Shown: in pieces, positions 1 to 5,689 of the stretch
Layout: each line of letters starts with the position of its first letter
Numbering within the stretch: position 1 is the first letter of the stretch
From: Candidatus Bathyarchaeota archaeon
GTDB lineage: Archaea; Thermoproteota; Bathyarchaeia; Bathyarchaeales; DTEX01
Length of the DNA: 7,096 nucleotides
NCBI GenBank assembly: GCA_026414245.1
Contig: JAOAJJ010000058.1
Coordinates: forward strand, 1 to 7,096
Direction: 5' to 3'
The notes under the pieces: model-generated
What the model was told of the DNA's origin: nothing
Database searches by the model: none
The model's input: the letters and a program-made list of their open reading frames with translations, nothing else
Translations under genes and position numbers: made by a program

Positions 1-936
1 GAATGTAGATGTGTGGTCTCTGTCCCGCATGGTATATCGGGGCACTCGCTCGACTTAGTCTCTCAGAGAGAGAACAAAAAGGTTCTTGAAAGATTGCTCA
101 AGGCTATCAGGGAGCCGCATGTCTTCTCCACCAACGCAACTATCTTCTTTAATTTTGAGAGGAATGGGGCGAAAGTTGGCTGCCAAGTATTCAACGAATG
201 TGCTTTTTTAACTTTAACGCTATCTCCTGAGACAATGGAGGATCTACCAGCTGAATTAAATAACGTTATAATTCAGAAGGCCGTGGAAAATGGTTTTTCT
301 TGGGCGATAGCCGTAGACTCCCATAACAGTCTCAACGGACCTTTTAATGTTGAGAGGGCCGTAGAAACGTTTAGTGAAGCCGTAGCATCTGCCCTGAATA
401 AAGCGAAAAGCCTTCCATATATTCCAGATGCCCTAATGGTCGGTGCTGGAAAAGTTAGCCCGAAGGATTTAAGCGTAAAAGATGGGATTGGGCCGGGGGG
501 TATAACGGCAATAGTTGTTGCGGTCGGCGGCCAGAAGATAGCGTACGTTACGATAGATGGAAACAACATGGTGTCAGGCTTAAGGGAGAAGATTCTCTTA
601 AATCTGAAGGATTTGGGTATAAGTGGAGGGGAGGTGTTCACAACTGACACGCATGTAGTTAATGCCGTTGTGTTAAATGAGAGGGGTTATCATCCGGTGG
701 GAGAAGTAATAGATCATGAGAAGGTGATTGAGTATGTTAGGTGTTCCGTTATCGAGGCGCTGAACAATATGGAGTTTTCCGAAGTAGCGTGGCATAAAGT
801 GGTTATTCCAAAGGTTAAAGTTATTGGTGACCTTCAGATAAATCAGCTCAGCGAGCTCACCGATAAAGTTTTAAGAAGAGCTAGAAAATACTCGTTTATC
901 TTTATTTTATTCGGGCTTCTACTCATAATACTGTAA
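1..936 (+). CDS. DUF2070 family membrane protein, C-terminal part (5' end outside window)
   Basis: The reading frame is open from base 1, so the GTG at 13 is probably internal and the gene starts off the left edge. About 311 residues are visible, ending at TAA 934-936. The sequence resembles the soluble C-terminal domain of archaeal DUF2070 proteins, which usually have an N-terminal multi-spanning membrane part (not in view) and a last C-terminal helix. That helix is visible as a hydrophobic stretch at residues 293-307 (counted from GTG 13), right after a basic RRARK segment. The domain contains His/Asp/Asn clusters: HG at 6-7, DSHNS at 102-106, DGNN at 182-185 and DTHVVN at 212-217. These look like conserved polar or metal-binding positions, but no activity is known to me for this family. 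alba follows 80 bp downstream on the same strand with its own likely promoter. The family assignment is from memory of the motif pattern. Confidence 0.72.
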   Translation, partial: ECRCVVSVPHGISGHSLDLVSQRENKKVLERLLKAIREPHVFSTNATIFFNFERNGAKVGCQVFNECAFLTLTLSPETMEDLPAELNNVIIQKAVENGFSWAIAVDSHNSLNGPFNVERAVETFSEAVASALNKAKSLPYIPDALMVGAGKVSPKDLSVKDGIGPGGITAIVVAVGGQKIAYVTIDGNNMVSGLREKILLNLKDLGISGGEVFTTDTHVVNAVVLNERGYHPVGEVIDHEKVIEYVRCSVIEALNNMEFSEVAWHKVVIPKVKVIGDLQINQLSELTDKVLRRARKYSFIFILFGLLLIIL

Positions 937-961
937 GGAAAAATATTATATCGTAGTTACG

Positions 962-970
962 CTTAAAATA
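962..970 (+). promoter_or_regulatory. Candidate TATA box of alba
   Basis: An AT-rich element, cttaaaata, lies about 50 bp before the alba ATG. Archaeal transcription starts about 25 bp after the TATA box, which would leave a leader of roughly 25 nt containing the GGAG at 1001-1004. A second AT-rich stretch (aatattatat, 942-951) is an alternative. Confidence 0.35.
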
Positions 971-1000
971 GAGGTGAAATAAGCAAGAAAATAGCAGCGA

Positions 1001-1004
1001 GGAG
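1001..1004 (+). promoter_or_regulatory. Shine-Dalgarno GGAG of alba
   Basis: GGAG lies 12 nt before ATG 1017. The spacing is long, but the same GGAG-12 nt-ATG arrangement occurs at the TPR gene and the small ribbon-helix-helix gene in this window, which supports it as the local pattern. Confidence 0.5.
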
Positions 1005-1016
1005 AAGAGATACTCT

Positions 1017-1295
1017 ATGGCTGAAGAAAGTCAAGTAATGATCGGGAAGAAGCAAGTGATGAACTATGTGGTAGCATGTCTAACGGCGTTCAATTCAGGT
1101 GCCAAAAGGGTTGTCGTTAAAGCTAGAGGAAGAGCCATAAGCAGAGCTGTTGATGTTGTTGAACTATTGCGCCGCGCCTTCCTTAAAGACATAGTTATCG
1201 AGAAGATCGAGATAGGCACCCAAGAGATGACGAGCCCAGACCGACCGAAGACAAACGTTTCAACAATAGAGATCTCGCTGGTGAAGAAAGAGTAA
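1017..1295 (+). CDS. alba: Alba, archaeal chromatin / nucleic-acid-binding protein
   Basis: This is a 92-residue protein of the Alba (Sso10b) family: small basic dimers that coat DNA and also bind RNA in archaea. The sequence aligns by eye over nearly its full length with Sulfolobus Sso10b. The IGKKQVMNYV segment carries the lysine pair (K11, K12) matching K16/K17 of Sso10b, the lysine whose acetylation state changes DNA affinity. The loop KARGRAISRAVD (residues 35-46) is the family hallmark, F55 matches the dimer-dimer contact F60, and the C-terminal strand VSTIEISLVKK is typical. It lacks most of the short flexible N-terminal tail of Sso10b, as many orthologues do. The ATG at 1017 is the only start that gives the normal family length. 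It is followed by a T-rich terminator and faces the convergent RPA-like gene. Confidence 0.97.
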   Translation: MAEESQVMIGKKQVMNYVVACLTAFNSGAKRVVVKARGRAISRAVDVVELLRRAFLKDIVIEKIEIGTQEMTSPDRPKTNVSTIEISLVKKE

Positions 1296-1308
1296 ACCAG
1301 TAAAAACC

Positions 1309-1330
1309 TTTTATCTTTATTTTTTCTTTT
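1309..1330 (+). terminator. T-rich transcription terminator after alba
   Basis: A T-dominated run containing ttatttttt and ctttt begins 14 bp after the alba stop. Archaeal RNA polymerase terminates at such T-tracts in the non-template strand without needing a hairpin. It lies in the 70-bp gap between two convergent genes. Confidence 0.7.
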
Positions 1331-1365
1331 CAGATGTATTATGGCTTTTCCGCCCAATTAATTAG

Positions 1366-2214
1366 TTATTTAAAGCCAGACGGTTTTCTTCTCAATAAGA
1401 GAACCTTTGTCTGTTTTCCCGAGTGAATTTCTATCCCGCCATCGAAGCGCTCCTTAACCCTCACTTCTAGTAGCATAACATAACGCTCCACATGCTCTTC
1501 TGAGATGGCGTCAGCGTTTTCATCCCAGAGAACCACCAAGACTCTACCGCTCTCATCGCTGATCTCCACAAGTCTAACTTTTCCCTCACCATCTTGGCGT
1601 TTAAAGATAGATGGAGGATGAACACGCTTAACGATACCGACAATGTTAACCTGCTTATTTTGGCTAGATAACTCACCGATTTTTTTGGTAAAGCTCGTTA
1701 GGGGTGGATAACTTTTCTCATCTAAGTCTTTTGGATTGATTTCTATTATGCTTTTTGGTCCGGCGTTTAGCGCCATTTTTCCGTGACTTTCACGCCTAAC
1801 CGACACATGAGACAATCTCACTATTTCGTCTATTACGTCGGCATCTATGAGAAATGCTTTTTCGTTCCACAAAGTAGCCTTAATGAGACCTGTGTCGTCG
1901 GCTAGAGAGATAACCCTCTTAAATCCTTCTCGGCCCTCATGAGAAAGAAAACTTCTTAACGAGTCAACGTAGATCACTCGCCCGCTTACCGTTACGTCGT
2001 TTAAACCGGAAACTAGGTCTTTAATTTTCAGATCACGCCTTAAATCCACTTTGAAACTTATGCCTAGATCGGCGGCTAACGATAAAGCGGCGCTCTCCGG
2101 CGTTAAAAATCCTTTAGCGCTCCTCTCCTTCTCCCTGATCCTATTTAAAATCTCTTCCCTTGTCAATTCAGGTCTTACTGAAAGTATCTTGGCAATTATA
2201 TCTTCAAGCAGCAT
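1366..2214 (-). CDS. RPA-like single-stranded-DNA-binding protein with two OB folds
   Basis: A 282-residue protein read from ATG 2214. Residues 1-56 are helical and acidic/basic, like the N-terminal helical domain of archaeal RPA subunits (LTREEILNRI, GFLTPESAALSLAADLGI). Two OB folds follow, at about 64-161 and 178-276. Each carries the matching strand motif of RPA OB folds: LADDTGLIKATLWNEKA in the first and ISDESGRVLVVLWDENA in the second. Family members bind single-stranded DNA in replication and repair. There is no cysteine in the protein, so the C-terminal zinc finger seen in some archaeal RPAs is absent. An in-frame TTG at 2226 could add four residues, but no Shine-Dalgarno sequence supports either start. 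A TATA-like run at 2253-2266 (- strand) suggests a very short leader. It converges on alba, ending 70 bp away. Confidence 0.85.
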   Translation of the reverse strand: MLLEDIIAKILSVRPELTREEILNRIREKERSAKGFLTPESAALSLAADLGISFKVDLRRDLKIKDLVSGLNDVTVSGRVIYVDSLRSFLSHEGREGFKRVISLADDTGLIKATLWNEKAFLIDADVIDEIVRLSHVSVRRESHGKMALNAGPKSIIEINPKDLDEKSYPPLTSFTKKIGELSSQNKQVNIVGIVKRVHPPSIFKRQDGEGKVRLVEISDESGRVLVVLWDENADAISEEHVERYVMLLEVRVKERFDGGIEIHSGKQTKVLLLRRKPSGFK

Positions 2215-2252
2215 CTCAGCAGCCAACCATAGGTTAAAGATAAGTGATCTCT

Positions 2253-2266
2253 AAACATAAATAAAC
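2253..2266 (-). promoter_or_regulatory. Candidate TATA box of the RPA-like gene
   Basis: On the - strand the AT-rich run tttatttatgttta lies about 40-50 bp before ATG 2214, which puts transcription start near 2230 with a short leader. It shares a 103-bp intergenic space with the divergent DUF131 operon promoter. Confidence 0.35.
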
Positions 2267-2275
2267 TGTTTCATA

Positions 2276-2307
2276 AAAGCTTATTTGCCTGAAGATTATT
2301 AATATTA
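2276..2307 (+). promoter_or_regulatory. Candidate promoter of the DUF131 operon
   Basis: Two AT-rich candidates precede ATG 2330: gcttattt at 2279-2286, which would give a leader of about 20 nt including the weak AGGT at 2317-2320, and attattaatatta at 2295-2307, which would give an almost leaderless message. The sequence alone does not decide between them. Confidence 0.3.
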
Positions 2308-2329
2308 TTGCTCAGCAGGTTAAAGGGCT

Positions 2330-2602
2330 ATGGGCGAAACCAGTATCTTATTTGTCGCCGGCTTCGCTTTAATCATTTTAGGGTTTATACTATCCTTCGC
2401 AGCAGCTCTAATAATGTTTTTCAGGGGGCTGAGAAGATATAAGGCTCGCAGCTCAGGGTGGAGCGGCTTAATCATGATAGGCCCGATACCGATAGTGTTT
2501 GGAACAGATAGGGAGAAAGTTAAGGTTCTCATTGTCCTATCAATCATACTTATGCTTTTAGCGCTGGTATTTATAATAGCTTTAAGCCTGCTGACAGGGT
2601 GA
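2330..2602 (+). CDS. DUF131 family small membrane protein
   Basis: A 90-residue protein matching the archaeal DUF131 (TIGR00304) pattern: a first membrane helix at about 6-31, a basic linker (RGLRRYKARSSG), the conserved motif LIMIGPIPIVFGTD at about 47-60, and a second membrane helix at about 66-89. The GPIPI-(I/V)-(F/L)-G motif is the family signature. The function is unknown to me. The start ATG 2330 has only a weak Shine-Dalgarno candidate (AGGT, 2317-2320), but no other start gives the full first helix. The next gene begins 6 nt after the stop codon and carries the same motif, so the two very likely form one operon of paralogues whose products may sit together in the membrane (inference). 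Confidence 0.82.
   Translation: MGETSILFVAGFALIILGFILSFAAALIMFFRGLRRYKARSSGWSGLIMIGPIPIVFGTDREKVKVLIVLSIILMLLALVFIIALSLLTG
2598..2602 (+). promoter_or_regulatory. GGTGA ribosome-binding site overlapping the upstream stop codon
   Basis: GGTGA includes the TGA stop of the first DUF131 gene and ends 6 nt before ATG 2609. It complements the UCACC part of the 16S 3' end. A GGAG at 2604-2607 is only 1 nt from the ATG, too close to work for this start. The arrangement suggests translational coupling. Confidence 0.45.
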
Positions 2603-2608
2603 AGGAGT

Positions 2609-3079
2609 ATGGGCGCAAAAATATGCGAGGTATGCGGCGAAAGACAGGCTAAATATGTCTGTCAGGAGTGCGGCCGAAAAATATGTGAGCGGTGCGTTGA
2701 ACCCTCCAATTTAATCTGTCTCGGATGCTCTAGAGAAATTGAAAAGCTTTCCAGCTCACCCAATAGGGTTAAAGAAGGGGTGGTGTTTGAAACTCTACCT
2801 ATAAAAATATTTTTTCTAGGCTTCCTACTGATATTTGTTGGGTTCATCATCATTTTTTTGGTCACATTATTCTATGGTTTAAAAAATTCTATCAGCCTAT
2901 TTCTCCTCATAGGCCCAATACCGATAATTCTTGGTGCTGGAGAGCACGCAGTACTGCTCACTGTTCTTGCTATTATTGTGACTATAATATGTGCAGCTAT
3001 ATTCATATTTCTCAGTAGGCGTAGGTATCTTGAGCGGAGAGGAGAAGAGTTACTGTCTAATTTCAGCGGACTGAAATGA
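2609..3079 (+). CDS. DUF131 membrane protein with N-terminal B-box-like zinc module
   Basis: A 156-residue protein in two parts. Residues 6-40 hold eight cysteines in four CxxC pairs (C6/C9, C18/C21, C26/C29, C37/C40). The spacing C-x2-C-x8-C-x2-C-x4-C-x2-C-x7-C-x2-C is that of a B-box/treble-clef-like cross-brace binding two zinc ions. After a linker, residues 66-138 form a DUF131-like part: a hydrophobic helix at 66-90, the motif LLIGPIPIILGAG at 99-111 (compare MIGPIPIVFG in the preceding gene), and a second helix at 114-136, ending in a basic RRRYLERR tail. The zinc module is probably cytosolic and may bind a protein or nucleic-acid partner; that role is inference. It is transcribed with the upstream paralogue. 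Its last 30 bp overlap the 3' end of the convergent TPR gene. Confidence 0.82.
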   Translation: MGAKICEVCGERQAKYVCQECGRKICERCVEPSNLICLGCSREIEKLSSSPNRVKEGVVFETLPIKIFFLGFLLIFVGFIIIFLVTLFYGLKNSISLFLLIGPIPIILGAGEHAVLLTVLAIIVTIICAAIFIFLSRRRYLERRGEELLSNFSGLK

Positions 3080-3907
3080 GGATTCGATAAGTTGAGCATA
3101 CTCTCTTCTGACCTTTATCTTAACTTTATCCCACTTATCCCTAGCCTCTTTTACGAGGCCTCGACTAAGAAGCTTACATATATGGATCAAATCTTTCAAG
3201 AAAAATTCCACCCGATCTCTATTACATGATTCTTCAGCCATATCTGAAACACTTGAAGCTTCTTTAAAACGCCCTAAACATATTAGTAGGAAGCCAGCTT
3301 CACAGTAGCTCCACGCGGCTTCAAAATATTCTTGGCATGAGAAATATAAACCGGCGGCTTTAATGTATAGAGCCGCAGCCTCTTCAAGCCTTCCGGATTT
3401 AAGGTCGCAGTCGCCGGCGCTCCTATATAATCTTCCAGCGAGAATAAGCCTTCCGCTCTTAAGGGCTCTTTCAGCCGCATTTAAGTAAATAATGTTCGCT
3501 TTCTTAAAGTCGCCATTATCGACGAAATAATCGCCTGCAGCCCTGAATATATTTATGTTTTCGCTGTTTATCTCAATCTCGCTATCTCTGATGGAGGTGA
3601 ATCGCTCCCACATTTTTAAACCGCAAAGATTAGCCTTCTCGTTTTCTCCGCATTCAGTAAAAGACTCTATAGCTTTAAGATATAGCGCTATCGCCTTTAC
3701 ACAGTCACCGAGTCTTTCAGCTGATTGAACGTAATATTCTCCAGCTTTTACAGCAAATCTTCTCTGATTGAATCTGTCGCCGCTTACACCAAAATGCACC
3801 GAAATATGCCTAAATAATCGTGCAGCCCCTTCATAATCTCCTCTTCTAGCGGTCTCTTCAGCCAACTCTTCAAGAATTCTGACCGGTTCTCTACGGTTTC
3901 TCTCCAT
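3050..3907 (-). CDS. TPR / SNAP-like helical-repeat protein
   Basis: A 285-residue soluble protein made almost wholly of helical hairpins of the tetratricopeptide type, without signal or membrane segments. Recurrent units show the TPR pattern of small residues and G-x-(F/L/Y)-x-x-A: RGDYEGAARLFRHIS, NGDFKKANIIYLNAAERA, SGRLEEAAALYIKAAGLY and CLGRFKEASSVSDMAEE. At least six hairpins can be counted. The repeated -Y-x-x-AAE- / -LYRSAGDC- style resembles archaeal and eukaryotic alpha-SNAP-like proteins, which act as scaffolds; a specific partner cannot be read from the sequence. ATG 3907 is preferred because GGAG (3920-3923) lies 12 nt upstream, as in two other genes here. A GTG at 3925 would add six residues. 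The 3' end overlaps the zinc/DUF131 gene by 30 bp in opposite orientation. Confidence 0.8.
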   Translation of the reverse strand: MERNRREPVRILEELAEETARRGDYEGAARLFRHISVHFGVSGDRFNQRRFAVKAGEYYVQSAERLGDCVKAIALYLKAIESFTECGENEKANLCGLKMWERFTSIRDSEIEINSENINIFRAAGDYFVDNGDFKKANIIYLNAAERALKSGRLILAGRLYRSAGDCDLKSGRLEEAAALYIKAAGLYFSCQEYFEAAWSYCEAGFLLICLGRFKEASSVSDMAEESCNRDRVEFFLKDLIHICKLLSRGLVKEARDKWDKVKIKVRREYAQLIESSFQSAEIRQ

Positions 3908-3919
3908 TTTAATGGTGAT

Positions 3920-3923
3920 CTCC
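3920..3923 (-). promoter_or_regulatory. Shine-Dalgarno GGAG deciding the TPR gene start
   Basis: GGAG on the - strand is 12 nt before ATG 3907. It lies inside the possible GTG-start extension, so it argues for the shorter protein. A TATA-like aaagatttatct at 3951-3962 (- strand) would give a leader of about 20-25 nt. Confidence 0.45.
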
Positions 3924-3950
3924 ACTCAAAAATATCACGAGGTAATTATG

Positions 3951-3962
3951 AGATAAATCTTT
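3951..3962 (-). promoter_or_regulatory. Candidate TATA box of the TPR gene
   Basis: The - strand run aaagatttatct precedes ATG 3907 by about 45-55 bp, the right distance for a short leader containing the GGAG. It suggests the TPR gene has its own promoter although it lies downstream of the dehydrogenase gene on the same strand. Confidence 0.35.
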
Positions 3963-3983
3963 TGATCTGCGCCATCGATTACA

Positions 3984-4004
3984 TGGAGACTGGAGTCTGG
4001 AGCT
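3984..4004. repeat. Three tandem 7-bp units (TGGAGNN)
   Basis: TGGAGAC, TGGAGTC and TGGAGCT follow each other without gaps at 3984, 3991 and 3998. Within them agact-gg-agtct (3987-3998) is a 5-bp-arm inverted repeat. The block sits between the dehydrogenase stop and the TPR gene promoter, where a terminator or a protein-binding site would be expected. Three units are too few to exclude chance. Confidence 0.5.
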
Positions 4005-4090
4005 ATGGAAAATTATTACGGCATGGTTTTAGAGAATAATAGAATAATACGCTGCCAGATACAAACTCGATTAAAATTAGATTTTCAGGG

Positions 4091-5455
4091 TCATTTTGTC
4101 CAGACCCCTCTTCCCAGACCGCGGTATATGAAGCCTTCCTTTTCAGCCTTGGATGGATTAACTACATGGGCTAGATCTATGATAGCTGCAGGCTTCCTCA
4201 TCAACATACCTATTTTATTTAGGTTTAAACGCTTGAACCTATCGTGTCCGACAGCTATCACTAGGCAGTCGGCGTGCTCCAAGGTCTTCGCCAGATTCTT
4301 TTCAGCTGGCAACCCCATATCCTTCAGCTCTTCAGGGGAGTAGAAGGGGTCGAAAACATTAACCTTAATATTCTTTTCCTGCATCATCTTAACTAGATTT
4401 ATCACCATCGACCCTTTAATTTCTTTAACATTAGGTTTATAAGATATGCCGAGCACTGTAACCTTAGATCTTTTAAGGGTTTTCTCCATTGCTTTAAAAG
4501 CATCCTTGATGAGACCATACGCCCTCTTAACGGTCTCATCGTTTATTCTCCTGGCTAAAATTGGAATTTGAAGTTTAACACCTAGGTTTTCAGCCTCATA
4601 TATTAGTAGGTAAGGGTCTTTAGGTATATGCCCACTAATTATCCCCGGTTTAAGCAGATGACAATATGGTTGCGTGTTGGCGGCGGCTTGCACCTCAATA
4701 TAATCTATTCCGGCCTTCTCACAGAATTTTGCAAGCTCATTGGCGAGCGCTAAGTTAACGTCCCGATAAATATTCTCAAAGAGTTTAACTGTTTCAGCAG
4801 CCTTAATACTGCTAACCTCAACTATTCCTCCCTTAACGATCGTTTTAAGGATAGCCCTCGCAGCCATTAGGCTCTGCCCATCTAGGGCGGCTAAAACCCT
4901 GGGATAATTAACTATGTCATAAATCACTCTTCCAACACTGGCTCGTATAGGGCTAAAAGCTAAACCGAAATCTCTCCCAGCCTTTAACCCGGAGGATGCT
5001 TCTAAAGTCTTCTTAACGACTTCTTCTGTTACGCCAGGACCAACCGTGCTCTCCAGGATAACCATGGAGCCCTTCATGAAGTTTAACCCTATGTCTCTAC
5101 AAACATTCTCAAGATTCATGTAGTTAGGTCTCTTCTTTTCATCTATAGGAGTATCAACAGCGATAATTATTATGTCGCCTTTAGAGAACGCTGCTTTAAC
5201 ATCGCTTGTGGCTACCAGGCGATTCTCGCTTAAGTTTCTATTCATAATCTTGTTTAATTCGGGCTCGAAGAAGGGGCTGACCCCCTTATTAATTCGGCTA
5301 ATAATCTGCGGATTAATATCGAAGCATATAACCTTAAACCCGGCGTCCGCAAAGAGACATGCTGTTGGCAACCCCATCCTACCGCATCCAGCGACAGTGA
5401 GGGTGAACCTTCCACGTTGATCAAAGGTGTTTAAATCTCCTTCCTTAAGCATCAT
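4091..5455 (-). CDS. Nucleotide-sugar dehydrogenase (UDP-glucose/UDP-ManNAc dehydrogenase superfamily), catalytic-Cys loop altered
   Basis: A 454-residue protein (from ATG 5455) of the NAD-dependent family that oxidises the 6-hydroxyl of UDP-sugars to uronic acids for surface glycans. The N-terminal Rossmann motif AGCGRMGLP is at 22-30. The central helix motif KLFENIYRDVNLALANEL (224-241) carries the conserved Lys (K224), Asn (N228) and Arg (R231), as in WecC-type enzymes. ESTVGPGVTE is at 135-144, and the C-terminal UDP-binding domain begins near VTVLGISYKPNVKEIKGS (332-349). The loop that normally reads GGHCIPxDP or GGSCFPKD is here PGIISGHIPKDP (270-281). K279 and D280 are kept, but the loop is about two residues shorter and has no cysteine; the nearest is C265. 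Substrate and activity are therefore uncertain. About 20 residues precede the Rossmann fold, more than usual. ATG 5482 would add nine residues but sits too near a TATA-like run at 5491-5500. Confidence 0.85.
   Translation of the reverse strand: MMLKEGDLNTFDQRGRFTLTVAGCGRMGLPTACLFADAGFKVICFDINPQIISRINKGVSPFFEPELNKIMNRNLSENRLVATSDVKAAFSKGDIIIIAVDTPIDEKKRPNYMNLENVCRDIGLNFMKGSMVILESTVGPGVTEEVVKKTLEASSGLKAGRDFGLAFSPIRASVGRVIYDIVNYPRVLAALDGQSLMAARAILKTIVKGGIVEVSSIKAAETVKLFENIYRDVNLALANELAKFCEKAGIDYIEVQAAANTQPYCHLLKPGIISGHIPKDPYLLIYEAENLGVKLQIPILARRINDETVKRAYGLIKDAFKAMEKTLKRSKVTVLGISYKPNVKEIKGSMVINLVKMMQEKNIKVNVFDPFYSPEELKDMGLPAEKNLAKTLEHADCLVIAVGHDRFKRLNLNKIGMLMRKPAAIIDLAHVVNPSKAEKEGFIYRGLGRGVWTK
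5413..5451. repeat. 39-bp direct repeat, copy A (inside the dehydrogenase 5' coding end)
   Basis: This 39-bp segment is identical to 5525-5563, 112 bp away, in the same orientation. Copy A encodes the N-terminal extension LKEGDLNTFDQR just before the Rossmann fold. It contains the palindromes TTGATCAA (5417-5424) and TTTAAA. Identity stops sharply at both ends. Confidence 0.97.
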
Positions 5456-5490
5456 CGCTACGGACATACCCCATCGCCACAATCTTCAAA

Positions 5491-5500
5491 TTAAATAAGC
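5491..5500 (-). promoter_or_regulatory. Candidate TATA box of the dehydrogenase gene
   Basis: The - strand run gcttatttaa ends about 35 bp before ATG 5455, placing transcription start close to 5467. That favours ATG 5455 (short leader, GGGG 13 nt upstream) or a leaderless start at ATG 5467, and disfavours ATG 5482. A second run, acttttaaat at 5507-5516, is possible. Confidence 0.35.
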
Positions 5501-5524
5501 GCTAAAGATTTAAAAGTATCCTAG

Positions 5525-5563
5525 CACGTTGATCAAAGGTGTTTAAATCTCCTTCCTTAAGCA
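5525..5563. repeat. 39-bp direct repeat, copy B (intergenic)
   Basis: A perfect copy of 5413-5451, placed upstream of the dehydrogenase start. In its coding frame it reads LKEGDLNTFDQR and then meets a stop after ARILLNL. No ATG, GTG or TTG precedes it before an upstream stop, so it is not translated as a gene. The 112-bp offset is not a multiple of three. Confidence 0.97.
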
Positions 5564-5568
5564 GATAA

Positions 5569-5672
5569 CTGGAGCTGGAAATGAAAGCGCAAAACTTTGA
5601 AACTTAGTTTCACCCTTCCGTATACATGTGCTAAGGCAGGTTTACGATGGAAATTTTCATTTCCAGCCCCAG
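5569..5672. repeat. 104-bp segment bounded by 18-bp inverted repeats
   Basis: Left arm ctggagctggaaatgaaa (5569-5586) and right arm tttcatttccagccccag (5655-5672) are complementary at 17 of 18 positions, with 68 bp between. A second, local hairpin, tggaaat-tttc-atttcca (5648-5665), uses part of the right arm and so excludes full pairing with the left arm. A small inverted repeat, tgaaac-tta-gtttca (5598-5612), lies inside. The outline resembles a MITE-like non-autonomous element or a structured RNA. No clear target-site duplication flanks it. Confidence 0.7.
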
Positions 5673-5689
5673 GTCCTTTCTAGGAAAAA

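Noticed and set aside
273..650. A 125-codon - strand ORF inside the DUF2070 gene
   Set aside because: It is fully antisense to a gene with clear domain structure, with no promoter or ribosome-binding site and a proline/serine-rich shadow composition.
4005..4343. A 112-codon + strand ORF beginning at ATG 4005, with TGGAG directly before it
   Set aside because: Most of it lies antisense to the dehydrogenase coding region, its translation has no recognisable features, and the GGAG is only 2 nt from the ATG. It is best explained as a shadow frame.
5525..5600. Repeat copy B as the start of a second dehydrogenase gene
   Set aside because: Its frame has no start codon before an upstream stop and ends after seven further residues, with no other dehydrogenase sequence around it.
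5569..5672. Possible CRISPR repeat-like or degenerate CRISPR unit (ggaaatgaaag, tttgaaac motifs)
   Set aside because: Only one copy exists with no regularly spaced repeats or spacers; the arms are inverted, not direct.
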